The notes: a model not told the origin generated them from the sequence alone. Counted from the first letter of the stretch, positions 33,838 through 43,745 are shown. The stretch: 64,000 nt of DNA from Chitinophagaceae bacterium (GCA_016787065.1 JAEUVD010000044.1:118003-182002); one strand, 5' to 3'. Numbers and translations: made by a program.

Positions 33838-34614
33838 TTATTCCACCAAACGCATCATCCAAAAACTATCTGCTAAATTGCTATTCAATAAATAATCGAA
33901 CGGCATATAACAATAACCCTTCTTTCCCCATTCTTCACCCCAGCTATTACGTACAAGAAACATCTTTTTCTTCGAATCATAGCCAACACAGCACATGGCA
34001 TGTCCACCACGATATTCCTCATCTGGTTTAGGTAATTTTATAATGCCGGTTTTTTCTGCTGATGTACTGTAAAAACTAGCATAAATATCAACACCGAATG
34101 CAAACGGAAAACCTTCTGACAAACAAGCTTTCATTGCGTTCAAAGTTTGATTAACCTTTTCGTAGCTAAGAATTTGAAAATTCATAGCCTGTGCATAACA
34201 CACTTTTTTAGGTTTCAATTTAAATTGCTTACTGCCATCGTCATAAGGCCATAACGCTTCATCGCAAATACCTAATTTTTTACACACCTTCATACCGGTT
34301 CGTATTGCCGCGCCGTCATCCACCTTAATACTACCTTCTACAACACGCTCGTTATAATAAATAAATAATCGCGAGGGCATAAAGGTTGATTTCTTTTGAT
34401 GCTTTCTGCAAAACTCGAAGAGCGCACCTATGGCGTTCGCGGTACAACTGCCAAGAAAGCCTTGATGATACGCTTTAGGGAATTTCTTTCTTAAATCAAT
34501 CTTCTCAGGAAATATTGCGCGTGCACCACCTAAGGTTGAGGTGAAAATTAAATCACGACTATCCGGTATATCTCGTTTCCAACCGGTTTTAATTTTAGAA
34601 TAATCAAAAGCCAT
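33838..34614 (-). CDS. Papain-like (C1 family) cysteine peptidase without signal peptide
   Basis: The 258-residue protein has the full papain catalytic set: Gln51 and Cys57 in QGFLGSCTANAIGALFEF, His205 in GGHAMCCVGYD and Asn223 in FLVRNSWGEEWGKKGYCYMP. The N-terminus (MAFDYSKIKTGWKRDIPDSRD) has neither a Sec signal nor an inhibitory propeptide of the usual size; IPDSRDL is a start typical of bacterial C1 proteins. It may act in the cytoplasm or leave by an unusual route. Substrate unknown. Confidence 0.88.
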   Translation of the reverse strand: MAFDYSKIKTGWKRDIPDSRDLIFTSTLGGARAIFPEKIDLRKKFPKAYHQGFLGSCTANAIGALFEFCRKHQKKSTFMPSRLFIYYNERVVEGSIKVDDGAAIRTGMKVCKKLGICDEALWPYDDGSKQFKLKPKKVCYAQAMNFQILSYEKVNQTLNAMKACLSEGFPFAFGVDIYASFYSTSAEKTGIIKLPKPDEEYRGGHAMCCVGYDSKKKMFLVRNSWGEEWGKKGYCYMPFDYLLNSNLADSFWMMRLVE

Positions 34615-34802
34615 CGTACTTGTTTTATTTCGCTTGGAATTTTAAAGATAATATCCTTTCCAACATAAAGCAATATTCTATCATGAACTTTATCTATTCA
34701 TTTTTACTCTCGTTACCGCGTAGCTGCTTGTTAATTTTAAAAATAGTTTCAGTATGTTAAATTCGATGATGTATTTTGTCGTTTCAAAAATTACCTTTTT
34801 TT

Positions 34803-35486
34803 ATGCAATTACTTTTTCTACATGGTGCCCTAGGATCGAAATCGCAATTTGATTCCTTGCTAGCAAGACTTCCAAACACTATCGAAGGACATAGTATGAA
34901 CTTTAGTGGACATGGCGGAAGACCTGTAGCCTTGGGAGGCTTTCGCTTTGATACCTTCTGCAAGGAAATTCTTCAATACTTAGATGAACATAGTATTTCA
35001 AGAGTAAACTTGTTTGGCTATAGTATGGGTGGTTATGCTGCATTGATGTTTGCATCACTCCATCCCGATCGGGTTGAAAAAGTATTTACATTGAATGTGA
35101 AGTTTAATTGGGATTTGGAAAGTACACAAAAAGAAACCAGTATGCTTGATCCTGAAAAAATGATGGAAAAAGTTCCGGGCTTTGCTAACAATCTAATACT
35201 ACAACATGGTATGATGTTTTGGAAAGAAATGTTGAAGAACACATCCGATATGATGATGAATATGACTGTAGGAAAATTAATGACCGACGACGACTATCAG
35301 AAAATTACAGCACCTACACGTATGGCTATTGGTGAATTGGATAAAACAAGTAGTTTAATGGAAACACTCGAGGTACAACAGAAAACTAAACAGGCGCAAT
35401 TATTGGTTATACCAGGAGCTCCGCATCCACTCGAAAAAATTAAAATAGAACGAATTCTATTTGAAATTGAAGATTTCTTTCAATAA
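34803..35486 (+). CDS. Alpha/beta-hydrolase
   Basis: I start at the ATG at 34803; the frame opens at a TTG nine codons earlier. The 227-residue protein has LLFLHGALGSKSQFD (oxyanion region), the nucleophile elbow FGYSMGGYAALMFA, an acidic residue in GELDKTSSL and the late His in PGAPHPLEKI. Together these form a standard serine hydrolase triad. There is no signal peptide. It resembles small esterase or MenH-like hydrolases; substrate unknown. Its stop codon overlaps the T run of a minus-strand terminator. Confidence 0.85.
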   Translation: MQLLFLHGALGSKSQFDSLLARLPNTIEGHSMNFSGHGGRPVALGGFRFDTFCKEILQYLDEHSISRVNLFGYSMGGYAALMFASLHPDRVEKVFTLNVKFNWDLESTQKETSMLDPEKMMEKVPGFANNLILQHGMMFWKEMLKNTSDMMMNMTVGKLMTDDDYQKITAPTRMAIGELDKTSSLMETLEVQQKTKQAQLLVIPGAPHPLEKIKIERILFEIEDFFQ

Positions 35487-35562
35487 AAAAGGCTGGTTGT
35501 AACACCAGCCCCTGTTTTCAGAAGAAGACTACCTAAGAGGTAGCCGATACCTAAGAGGTACT
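35485..35562 (-). ncRNA. Candidate small RNA with two identical hairpins and a terminator
   Basis: On the minus strand a TACATTTG box (35574-35567) precedes a ~78-base stretch holding two near-identical hairpins (TACCT-CTT-AGGTA at 35560-35548 and CTACCT-CTT-AGGTAG at 35543-35529), then a GGCTGGT/ACCAGCC stem (35510-35491) followed by TTTTTT. The GGGGC near 35512-35508 can also pair with GCCCC at 35567-35563. An upstream terminator at 35692-35652 separates it from the larger gene, so an independent transcript is plausible. No -33 element is visible. I do not recognise an RNA family. Confidence 0.4.
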
Positions 35563-35651
35563 GGGGCAAATGTACTTGAGGATGAGGATTTTGAGACATA
35601 TATTTATTAAGAATACGTTCCTTAATTAACGATTAAAATCGGGAATGACTT

Positions 35652-35692
35652 CAATAAAAAGAACTTCCCAATACCTTAGTATCAGGAAGTTC
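35652..35692 (-). terminator. Intrinsic terminator of the T9SS LamG gene
   Basis: On the minus strand GAACTTCC (35692-35685) pairs with GGAAGTTC (35668-35661), extended by an inner ATAC/GTAT pairing, and is followed by TTTTTATTG. It lies 26 bases after the stop of the gene at 35718-37934. Confidence 0.88.
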
Positions 35693-35717
35693 CAAACTAA
35701 AAAAACAAAAGGTTGAT

Positions 35718-37934
35718 TTAATTATGGTTAATTTGAAAAAGCTGTGTTTCTGATCCGAAATCATTGGTAAAATGAATACCATAATGGCCATTTTGTAGAC
35801 CATCTAAAATCACCTTACCGGATGCATTTACTTGCCACTGTTTTACGATTTGTCCGGTTGCATTGAACAACGTAACCTTCGTTAATACCTCCTGTGCTAA
35901 TTGTATATAAAGGACATCATTCGCAGGATTAGGAAATATAATAGCCGTAGCAGTTGAAGAACGATTAACTCCTTTTATTTCTGAAGTTTGCTTTTGTTCA
36001 TCGAGGTCAATACTCACAATTCGGTAATAACTTTTGCCAACTAAAGGATGTCTATCATACTCGGTATAATTGTTTAAACTTCTATTGGTAGAAACCACGT
36101 TAACATTTGCTATGGTTTCCCAATCTTTTACATTTGAACTTCGTTGAACCAAAAAAGAGTTTGTATTTTTTTCTTGTGAAGTAGCCCATTGAAGAAGTAC
36201 TTGCTCCTTTTGATTGAAGGCTTGAAACGATTCAAATACTAAAGGAAGCGGGGTAGATTGGATTACGCCTGTGGTATTATGATAAATTAACAGAGCTTCC
36301 GTTGGTGTTATAGCTCGATTATAAATATACAATTCATCTAAAATAGCACGCGTTCTTTTAGCCATGTGAATAGATCCATTCGCTTCAGTACCTCCAAATA
36401 AAGTAAATACATTATTGAATTGGTACATATTGATGGAGCCATTACCTAACAGAAAAGAATTGTACAAATTTCCGTTTATATATAAGTACAAATAATGATC
36501 GCCATTCGGTTCTTCCTTCTTAACCATGGAGATATGAACCCATTCATTTAACGTTGGAATAAAGCTTACAAAAACCGGATAGTTTGAAGCCGAAAGCGCC
36601 ATTCCGGCATTCATAGAACTTTGTTGTCCGTATCGCCAAAACATCGAAGAGAAGGATTCTACCAACGTGGGGTAAGGACTATTTCCTGAACTTAGTTCCG
36701 TTAACTGATACCAGAAGCTATAAGTAAAATCAGTGTTAGCTAATAGAGGTGCCATCGAGGTGTTCACGCAAACGGTGTTGTAATCCACCGACTGTAATCC
36801 TTTGCCTACCTTTCCGTTAGGTATATAATTCGGAGCGTTCCAACCAGAAGGAATACTAAAATTATGTGCGTTGTTATGCGCATTCAAATTATTTTCAAAA
36901 TTATAATAACTCAATAAACCAAGCGATGGGGCTCCATTACTTAGTGTAAAAAAAGAATCTAAGCCGGAGTAGAATGTACCTTGAGCATTCACCGACATCA
37001 CTTTGTAGTAATACCTAGTAACCGGACTTAAATTCGACAAAGCTATACTCGCACTGTTTACTCCCGTACCGCTATAAGTACCACCGGCGATTGTATTATT
37101 CAAGGTAGTTGAATTCGTACCATATACAATTGACGTAGAATTTGAACTTCCATTAGGTGATAAATCGAAATGAATATCGGCACTGTAAGGTGTAATGTTC
37201 TGTTCACTCATATTGGCAATATTCGGGTTGCCCGGTTGCTGTGTTAAGGTGAGTATTTCGGCAGGTGTTAATGCACCACTATAAATTTTCAAATCGTCAA
37301 TGGTGGCCAACATACCTAATTGGTAATCATCTACAGCCACACCAATACGAAACGTAGTACCAGTAGTATTTAAAGTTTTCGCAACAGAATAAACTTGTGT
37401 ACCATTTAAATAAATACGCAAGGTGGCACCATCAAAACTAACAGCCACATGTTTCCATGTTCCACCCGAATAGGGTATTGCCGTTGTTGTATTGTCGTTA
37501 CCCCATGCATAAAAATTAAAATTTGTGAACTCTTGTCGTATACCAAAAGCCTGACTAGCTGCTGCGGTTCCGTAACTCCACAAGAAGCTTGTTCCATAAG
37601 GATTTGCACTTTGGTTAACCCAGAAGGCAATGGTGCGCGCCGAATTACCTTGTGGTAATAAAGGTAGATTGGCAGCTAATTTAACTACATTCAAATTTCT
37701 CCAAGCAGACTGCGTTGAATTGTAACGATCATCTGTAAATCCATAATTTGTGCTATTCGCAACGAGCGTTGAGTTAAAGGTAGCACCATTCACATCATCG
37801 GTTAGAGTGTTGTTGAATTTGAAATCATAAAGTAAGGTTTGTGCGTTCGAATGTGCGAAGGCTGCAAGAGAAAATAAGATTGTTAGCAACAGCTGCTTTA
37901 AGTTATGTTGTTTGATGGTAGAATATCTTTTCAT
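35718..37934 (-). CDS. Secreted protein with two LamG-like domains and a T9SS sorting tail
   Basis: The 738-residue protein has a signal peptide (LLLTILFSLAAFAHSNA), a first LamG/concanavalin-like domain (about 30-235; ARTIAFWVNQSA, WKHVAVSFDGATLRIYLNG), a fibronectin-like stretch (PVTRYYYKVMSVNAQGTFY), a second LamG domain (about 345-555; FTYSFWYQLTEL, WVHISMVKKEE, LDELYIYNRAITPTEA) and a type A type-IX tail (IIFPNPANDVLYIQLAQE, then LFNATGQIVKQW, LQNGHYGIHF). It is sent across the outer membrane and anchored or released. Likely role: adhesion or glycan binding. A TACTTTTG -7 box lies just upstream. Confidence 0.88.
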   Translation of the reverse strand: MKRYSTIKQHNLKQLLLTILFSLAAFAHSNAQTLLYDFKFNNTLTDDVNGATFNSTLVANSTNYGFTDDRYNSTQSAWRNLNVVKLAANLPLLPQGNSARTIAFWVNQSANPYGTSFLWSYGTAAASQAFGIRQEFTNFNFYAWGNDNTTTAIPYSGGTWKHVAVSFDGATLRIYLNGTQVYSVAKTLNTTGTTFRIGVAVDDYQLGMLATIDDLKIYSGALTPAEILTLTQQPGNPNIANMSEQNITPYSADIHFDLSPNGSSNSTSIVYGTNSTTLNNTIAGGTYSGTGVNSASIALSNLSPVTRYYYKVMSVNAQGTFYSGLDSFFTLSNGAPSLGLLSYYNFENNLNAHNNAHNFSIPSGWNAPNYIPNGKVGKGLQSVDYNTVCVNTSMAPLLANTDFTYSFWYQLTELSSGNSPYPTLVESFSSMFWRYGQQSSMNAGMALSASNYPVFVSFIPTLNEWVHISMVKKEEPNGDHYLYLYINGNLYNSFLLGNGSINMYQFNNVFTLFGGTEANGSIHMAKRTRAILDELYIYNRAITPTEALLIYHNTTGVIQSTPLPLVFESFQAFNQKEQVLLQWATSQEKNTNSFLVQRSSNVKDWETIANVNVVSTNRSLNNYTEYDRHPLVGKSYYRIVSIDLDEQKQTSEIKGVNRSSTATAIIFPNPANDVLYIQLAQEVLTKVTLFNATGQIVKQWQVNASGKVILDGLQNGHYGIHFTNDFGSETQLFQINHN

Positions 37935-37948
37935 TGTATAATTTTTAC

Positions 37949-37956
37949 CAAAAGTA
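37949..37956 (-). promoter_or_regulatory. -7 promoter element of the T9SS LamG gene
   Basis: TACTTTTG on the minus strand, 15 bases before the ATG at 37934, matches TAnnTTTG exactly. No clear -33 TTG is found at 19-21 bases. Confidence 0.5.
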
Positions 37957-38128
37957 TTTTGCGAATTAGGCCTAAGTGGGCATCACTTTACCAAATTGCA
38001 TTTACATTTTATGAAACCCAGGTATTAATTTGTTTCATGTGAGAACAGTGTAAACGGTACTTAAAACAGAAAATTATTCCACTTATCGAAAGATAGCGAC
38101 TCAAGTTTTTTTACCCCATGAAAAAACC

Positions 38129-38136
38129 TACCTTTA
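38129..38136 (+). promoter_or_regulatory. -7-like element inside the longer maeB frame
   Basis: TACCTTTA followed by CGCCCC lies 24 bases before the ATG at 38160. If real, transcripts begin near 38142 and cannot include the earlier ATG at 38118, which supports the shorter protein. Confidence 0.45.
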
Positions 38137-38159
38137 CGCCCCAAAATACGATACGTTTC

Positions 38160-40439
38160 ATGAGTAAGATTATTCGAAAAATTGATGCACTGGATTATCA
38201 TTCGAAAGGAAAACCCGGAAAAATTGAAGTAATACCTACCAAAGAAACAAAAACTCAACGTGATTTGGCGCTCGCATATTCGCCGGGTGTTGCCGAACCT
38301 TGCAGAGAAATAGCCAAAAAACCGGAAGATGCCTATAAGTACACCGCCAAAGGAAATTTAGTAGCTGTAATATCGAATGGAACAGCAGTATTAGGGTTAG
38401 GTGATATTGGCCCTTTAGCTTCGAAACCTGTGATGGAAGGGAAGGGTTTGTTATTTAAAATTTGTGCTGATATTGATGTGTTCGATATCGAAGTAAATAC
38501 GAAGAATATTGATGAATTTATTAATACCGTTAAAAACCTTGAACCAACTTTTGGAGGTATTAATCTAGAAGATATTAAAGCTCCGGAGTGTTTTGAAATT
38601 GAAGAGCGATTAAAAAAGGAACTGAATATTCCGGTTATGCACGATGATCAGCATGGTACAGCTATCATATCGTCGGCAGCATTATTAAATGCCCTCGATA
38701 TTCAAGGAAAAAAAATTCAGGAAGTTAAGTTTGTTGTTAGTGGTGCTGGTGCTTCTGCCATGGCTTGTTGCAGTTTATATGTAAAACTAGGGGCCAAACC
38801 GGAGAACTTTATCATGTTCGATTCGCAAGGTGCTATTACTAAAGATAGAAAGGAACTCGATGTGCGCAAGAAAAGGTTTGCAACATCGCGAAAAGTAAAA
38901 AATTTGGAAGATGCCATGAAAGGAGCTGATGTTTTCATTGGCCTTTCTAAAGGAGGCGTGGTTAATGCTAAAATGCTGAAAGGCATGGCTGCTAAACCTA
39001 TTGTTTTTGCATTGGCAAATCCTGATCCGGAAGTGGATTGGGATACGGCTGTGAATGCGCGCCCGGATGTGATTATGGCTACCGGTCGAAGCGATTATCC
39101 GAATCAAGTAAACAATGTATTGGGCTTTCCTTATATCTTCCGTGGAGCCTTAGACGTTCGTGCTAAAACTATAAATGAAGAAATGAAATTAGCTGCGGTA
39201 AAAGCTTTGGCGGCCTTAGCTAAGAAACCTGTACCTGATATGGTAAATATGGCTTATCAGGAAAAGAATTTAACCTACGGTCCTTTGTATATTATTCCAA
39301 AACCAATGGATCCTCGGCTATTACCGGAAGTATCGTTGGCTGTGGCAAAAGCTGCTATTAAAAGTAAGGTAGCGTTGAAAACAAATATAGATTGGAATGC
39401 TTATGAAGAAGAGTTACAGCATCGTTTAGGTAAAGAAGAGAATGTACTGAAGGTTGTAATTAATAAAGCTAAGCAGTATAAACAACGTGTTGTTTTTGCA
39501 GATGCCGAGAATTTCAAAACTTTGAAGGCTGCACAAATTGTTAAAGATGATGGTATTGCTATACCAATTTTGATGGGTAATGTGAAAAAGATTAAATCGC
39601 TAATGAAAGAAAACAATATCGATTTAAATGATGTTGAAATAATCGATCCTAAAGATGATGCGAATGAAAAGAAGCGTTGCGAATACGGCGAACTTCTTTT
39701 TGAAAAACGTTGTCGTAAAGGTTATAACATGCACGAAGCCAAGAAAGCTATGCGCGATCGTAATTATTTTGGTTGTATGATGGTTGAAACCGGTGAGGCG
39801 GACGCATTAATTACCGGACTAACCCGAAAGTATCCGGATATTATTAAACCGGTTATTCAAATTGTTGGGGTAGAAGAAAGCGTAAATAAAATAGCCGGAA
39901 TGTATATTATGCTTACTAAAAAAGGGCCTATTTGCTTTGCTGACACCACAGTGAATGAATTTCCTACGGCGAATGAATTAGTGGATATCACGTTGTTAGC
40001 GGCTAAAGGTTTACGCAATCTCAATATAACACCACGTGTTGCTATGCTTTCTTATTCCAATTTTGGATCGAGTAATTTAAGTGAAGCGAATAAAATGCGC
40101 GAAGCAACGGCAATACTTCATCGCGATCATCCGGAAATGATTGTGGATGGTGAAGTACAAGGAAGTGTTGCTTTCAATCAAGAACTATTAAAAGAGAATT
40201 ACCCGTTTAGTAGTTTGATTAAAAATTATCCGAACGTACTTATCTTCCCCAATCTTTCGGCTGGAAATATAGCCTATCATCTTATGATGGGTTTAGGAAA
40301 TACAGAAGCTGTTGGGCCTATTTTATTAGGTTTGAAGAAATCGGTACATGTATTGCAATTGGGAAGTTCCGTAAGAGAAATTGTAAACATGGTTGCAATA
40401 GCAGCAGTGGATGCCTATCAGAAAAAGAAAAAAAAGTAG
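38160..40439 (+). CDS. maeB: NADP-dependent malic enzyme with phosphotransacetylase-like domain
   Basis: The 759-residue protein combines a malic enzyme (LALAYSPGVAEPCREIAK, TAVLGLGDIGPLASKPVMEGKG, the HDDQHGTAIISSAALLNAL metal/substrate region and the nucleotide-binding VVSGAGASAMACC) with a phosphotransacetylase-like domain from about residue 430 (VVFADAENFKTLKAAQI, VQGSVAFNQELL). It converts malate to pyruvate, making NADPH; the second domain is usually regulatory. I use the ATG at 38160 because the N-terminus MSKIIRKIDALDYHSKGKPGK fits the family and a promoter-like element lies before it. The frame extends to 38118. Confidence 0.94.
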   Translation: MSKIIRKIDALDYHSKGKPGKIEVIPTKETKTQRDLALAYSPGVAEPCREIAKKPEDAYKYTAKGNLVAVISNGTAVLGLGDIGPLASKPVMEGKGLLFKICADIDVFDIEVNTKNIDEFINTVKNLEPTFGGINLEDIKAPECFEIEERLKKELNIPVMHDDQHGTAIISSAALLNALDIQGKKIQEVKFVVSGAGASAMACCSLYVKLGAKPENFIMFDSQGAITKDRKELDVRKKRFATSRKVKNLEDAMKGADVFIGLSKGGVVNAKMLKGMAAKPIVFALANPDPEVDWDTAVNARPDVIMATGRSDYPNQVNNVLGFPYIFRGALDVRAKTINEEMKLAAVKALAALAKKPVPDMVNMAYQEKNLTYGPLYIIPKPMDPRLLPEVSLAVAKAAIKSKVALKTNIDWNAYEEELQHRLGKEENVLKVVINKAKQYKQRVVFADAENFKTLKAAQIVKDDGIAIPILMGNVKKIKSLMKENNIDLNDVEIIDPKDDANEKKRCEYGELLFEKRCRKGYNMHEAKKAMRDRNYFGCMMVETGEADALITGLTRKYPDIIKPVIQIVGVEESVNKIAGMYIMLTKKGPICFADTTVNEFPTANELVDITLLAAKGLRNLNITPRVAMLSYSNFGSSNLSEANKMREATAILHRDHPEMIVDGEVQGSVAFNQELLKENYPFSSLIKNYPNVLIFPNLSAGNIAYHLMMGLGNTEAVGPILLGLKKSVHVLQLGSSVREIVNMVAIAAVDAYQKKKKK

Positions 40440-41009
40440 AAGTCAATTTGTGAAAGAATGATGTAAGATGTTAGTTCATGTCATCAGTAACTCTTTGAAT
40501 CATGTTATCATTGTTGTTCAACTCCTATTTTGATAATCCTCTGAAATGCTGATTCGTAGTTGCTTCCAGCGAATACTTTTATGTTCTTTCAAGACTGTTT
40601 TAGCTGTTAATTTTTTCTCGCAAGGCGGTAAAATCCTCAAAGATTAACGCAAGATCTCGAAGTGATGAGCTTTCTATAGGGAACTGAAGATAAAGTACGC
40701 AAGGCCAAGCCTGTGGTTTGTTTAAATGCTGAACTTGTTGAGAGTTTGCCGGGTTTTCGAGAAAATTAGGTTGTTCAACTTGGATCTGCTTTCAATGATG
40801 ATCTGTTGTAATTTTTGCTAGCTTGAAAATTTTAATCAAACCATAGTGTTATTTAAATTTCTTTTTAAATGAATATGGGAAGATTGAGCTAGGAAGGAAT
40901 CCTGAAATTATAGCTGTATCGAATTTAGATTAATGCAGACTTATCTCCATGATATTTTCTGTTATCGAACATCCTAGATTTTTACTATCTTTCCTTTCTT
41001 GAAATTTCT
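40440..41009. other. 570-base intergenic region without a recognised gene
   Basis: No convincing open frame, RNA gene or terminator is seen. Near 40610-40660 there is a stretch (CTCGCAAGGCGGTAAAATCCT, later TTAACGCAAGATCTCGAAG) that looks like a decayed copy of the simple CGCAAAGGCGCAAAG-type repeats frequent in this phylum. A TATCTTTC element at 40986-40993 probably belongs to the promoter of the next gene. Confidence 0.4.
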
Positions 41010-42971
41010 ATGATCATCTACCAACCAAATCAATTGCCACTAATGATCTATAAGAAACTATTACTTTTCTTGTTGGTTATTGTCATTCTTCGAGAGCCTC
41101 TCATGGCTAAATCCATCGATACTAGTTTGGCAGAAAAATACATTCAGCGTAGTTCGGAATTCATGTACGATCAATTCGATAGTGCAAATTATTACGCCAA
41201 CTTAGCATTTCAGTTTGCAGGTAAGGAGGATTCTAGAACATTACGCAGGGCTTTATCCTTACAAGGTTTAATTTATAACAATCAAAATAAGCCCTTGGAA
41301 GCGATACCTTGGTTTGAACGAGCCGCTGCGATGGCGTTCCGATTGAAAGATACCTTGAAGGGTTTGGAAATGTATGATAATGCAGGAATTACTTTACGTG
41401 ATGCCGGTCGTTATGTTGAATCTATTCGTCGATATATAAGCATTTTAAAGATAGCAGAACATTATCCTGATCGTGGAATTCATTCTGATATTCTAAACAA
41501 TCTGGGTGTGGCTTTTCAATCATTGTATGACGCTGAGAATGCAGTGAACTATCTTAAAAAATCATTGTTACTTGCCCAGCAAATTCAGGACGAAGAACGC
41601 ATCTTAAAAGTAAAAATGAATTTAGGCAGCAGTTATGCAGCCGTTCATCGTAACCAAATTTCAAATCAGTATTTATGGGATGTTATTCGTGCTTATCCTT
41701 CGCTATCGGATAATCCAGAAGTCAACATGACTTTGATGGATGCTTACCAAAATGTAGCTACAAATTATTTCGAAGAGAAGCAATTTGATTCTTGCATTTG
41801 GGCTTCTCGAAAGGCCATGAGCTATCGAGATTTTAAAACCGCCGATGCCAATTTAGGAGGCATATATCAGGTATTAGCTTCAGCTTATTTAGGGAAAAAT
41901 CAAACCATCGAAGCCGGAAAAATAATTGATACATTGCGTTCCAATCTTCGCATCGAACAAAATCCCGAATACTTAGTTTCTTTTTACCGAATTTTATATG
42001 AGTATCATTATCAACGTGGCGAACATTCTTTGGCAAATGACGCCATTCATAAAAGTATTTTTTACCGTGATTCCATTGCGCATGTTGCAGGCAGTTTAGG
42101 TAGTCAAAAAGAAATTATTCGTTATGAGATCGGACAAAAAGCACAAGCCGATAGCTTGCGTTTAAGTAGTAAATTATTGGAAGCTCAGTTAAAAGCAAAA
42201 GCTAATCAGAATTGGTTACTACTGACTATAACGTTAGGAGTAATAGCTATTGCAGGTGCTAGCATCTATTTTCTTCGATCCAGAAATTTGAAAAAGGAAA
42301 ATCAATTAATTGCAAATGAAAAAAAGTTGGCTGAATATAATTTGAGTGTTCAACAATTAAAAACCTTACAGGCACAAATGAATCCGCATTTCATTTTTAA
42401 TTGTTTCAATACAATCGACTCCTATATTCTTCAGAATAAAAAATTAGAAGCTACTCAGCTAATTCACTCTTTTTCAAAACTAACTCGTCGTATTTTAGAA
42501 CATACCGCCCGAAATGAAATTAGTTTATCAGAAGAGATTGAAACTTTAGAATCGTATTTATCAACGGAACAATTACGTAATCCAAATAAATTTGATTGGG
42601 AAATAACGGTAGATCCAAATACGACCGAAGTAAAAATACCACCAATGTTATTACAACCTTTTGTGGAGAATGCTGTAATTCATGGCATTCGTCCGTTAAC
42701 AGATCGTTATGGTATGATCACAATTTCAGGACAAAAAGAGAACTCTTCTCTTGTAATAAACATCGTAGATAATGGAGTTGGTCGTAAAAACCAATTGAAC
42801 ATCTCTAAGCAAGGAAAACGATTACATCAATCGATGAGTATGGAGATAACGAAAGAACGTATAGCGGCTCTATTTGGTAATAAAAATCACGAACATTCTA
42901 TTCAAATTATTGATGGGAATGAAGATAATCCAGGAACTACAGTACGATTGAAATTACCTTTGAAAACATGA
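41010..42971 (+). CDS. TPR-containing LytS-type sensor histidine kinase
   Basis: The protein is 653 residues from 41010, or 642 if the ATG at 41043 is used; the latter gives a cleaner signal peptide (MIYKKLLLFLLVIVILREP). Exported TPR-like helical repeats fill about residues 30-380, followed by one membrane segment near 398-420 (WLLLTITLGVIAIAGASIYFL), a coiled coil and a His_kinase domain (LQAQMNPHFIFNCFNTID, phospho-His at 460) with an ATPase (PPMLLQPFVENAVIHGI, DNGVGR). It pairs with the LytTR regulator whose start overlaps its stop (ATGA). The signal sensed is unknown. Confidence 0.9.
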   Translation: MIIYQPNQLPLMIYKKLLLFLLVIVILREPLMAKSIDTSLAEKYIQRSSEFMYDQFDSANYYANLAFQFAGKEDSRTLRRALSLQGLIYNNQNKPLEAIPWFERAAAMAFRLKDTLKGLEMYDNAGITLRDAGRYVESIRRYISILKIAEHYPDRGIHSDILNNLGVAFQSLYDAENAVNYLKKSLLLAQQIQDEERILKVKMNLGSSYAAVHRNQISNQYLWDVIRAYPSLSDNPEVNMTLMDAYQNVATNYFEEKQFDSCIWASRKAMSYRDFKTADANLGGIYQVLASAYLGKNQTIEAGKIIDTLRSNLRIEQNPEYLVSFYRILYEYHYQRGEHSLANDAIHKSIFYRDSIAHVAGSLGSQKEIIRYEIGQKAQADSLRLSSKLLEAQLKAKANQNWLLLTITLGVIAIAGASIYFLRSRNLKKENQLIANEKKLAEYNLSVQQLKTLQAQMNPHFIFNCFNTIDSYILQNKKLEATQLIHSFSKLTRRILEHTARNEISLSEEIETLESYLSTEQLRNPNKFDWEITVDPNTTEVKIPPMLLQPFVENAVIHGIRPLTDRYGMITISGQKENSSLVINIVDNGVGRKNQLNISKQGKRLHQSMSMEITKERIAALFGNKNHEHSIQIIDGNEDNPGTTVRLKLPLKT

Positions 42972-43726
42972 CGAATATTAAAAACTTACGTGCGATTCTG
43001 CTCGATGATGAACCCGATAATAACGAAGCACTTCGTATAAAATTAGAAATGGTTTGTCCGGAAGTTCATGTTGTTCGCATGTTCACAAACCCAGTACTTG
43101 TGGTACCCGACAGAGAGCGAATGGAGGATATTGATATTTTATTTCTAGATGTTGAAATGCCCGAATTGAATGGTTTTCAAGTATTGGATTTACTTCCATC
43201 CCGAAATTTCGAAGTGATTATGGTAACAGCCTATGCGGAATATGCCATGCAAGCCATTAAAGCAGAGGCCTTAGATTACTTGTTAAAACCGGTGGGCTAT
43301 GATGAATTGCGTAAAGCAGTGAATAAAGTTCATCTTCGCAAAGAGCGACTTCAAAAACTCGTTGTAACAAAACAATCGCTTACAACAGGTAATCAAAAAA
43401 TTCTCCTGCATAGCGCATCCGAAGCCCATTATGTTCTTTTGGATGATATCATTTGTATTCATGCTGTTAATAATTACAGTGAATTTCATCTTCAAGATGG
43501 TCGTAAAATTTTGATATCAAAAACATTAAAAGATTTTGAAGAGCAATTGCAAGAAAACAAGCATTTCTTTCGAATACACAAATCCAGTATCGTTAATTTA
43601 AATCATGTGGTACGGCTAATAAAAGGCGATAGTCTGACGGTTGAATTAAGCAGTAAGGAAAGAGTAGAAGTTTCACTACGAAAACGTAATTCCTTGTTAC
43701 GGCTTCTTGATGAAGGTTGGAGCTAA
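42968..43726 (+). CDS. LytTR-family response regulator
   Basis: The 252-residue regulator has a receiver domain (LLDDEPDN, phosphoacceptor Asp61 in LFLDVEMPELNGF, Lys107 in DYLLKPVGY) and a LytTR DNA-binding domain from about residue 145 (IICIHAVNNYSEFHLQDGRKILISKTLKDFEEQL, FFRIHKSSIVNLNHV). It is coupled by a four-base overlap to the LytS-type kinase. The adhesin gene directly downstream is a plausible target, but no regulatory site is proven. Confidence 0.94.
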   Translation: MTNIKNLRAILLDDEPDNNEALRIKLEMVCPEVHVVRMFTNPVLVVPDRERMEDIDILFLDVEMPELNGFQVLDLLPSRNFEVIMVTAYAEYAMQAIKAEALDYLLKPVGYDELRKAVNKVHLRKERLQKLVVTKQSLTTGNQKILLHSASEAHYVLLDDIICIHAVNNYSEFHLQDGRKILISKTLKDFEEQLQENKHFFRIHKSSIVNLNHVVRLIKGDSLTVELSSKERVEVSLRKRNSLLRLLDEGWS

Positions 43727-43745
43727 ACGATAAAGAAATTCTTCT

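Noticed and set aside
40440..41009. Missing gene or RNA in the long gap after maeB
   Set aside because: All frames are short and I could not build a tRNA or a conserved RNA fold; only a weak simple repeat and a promoter-like element are seen.
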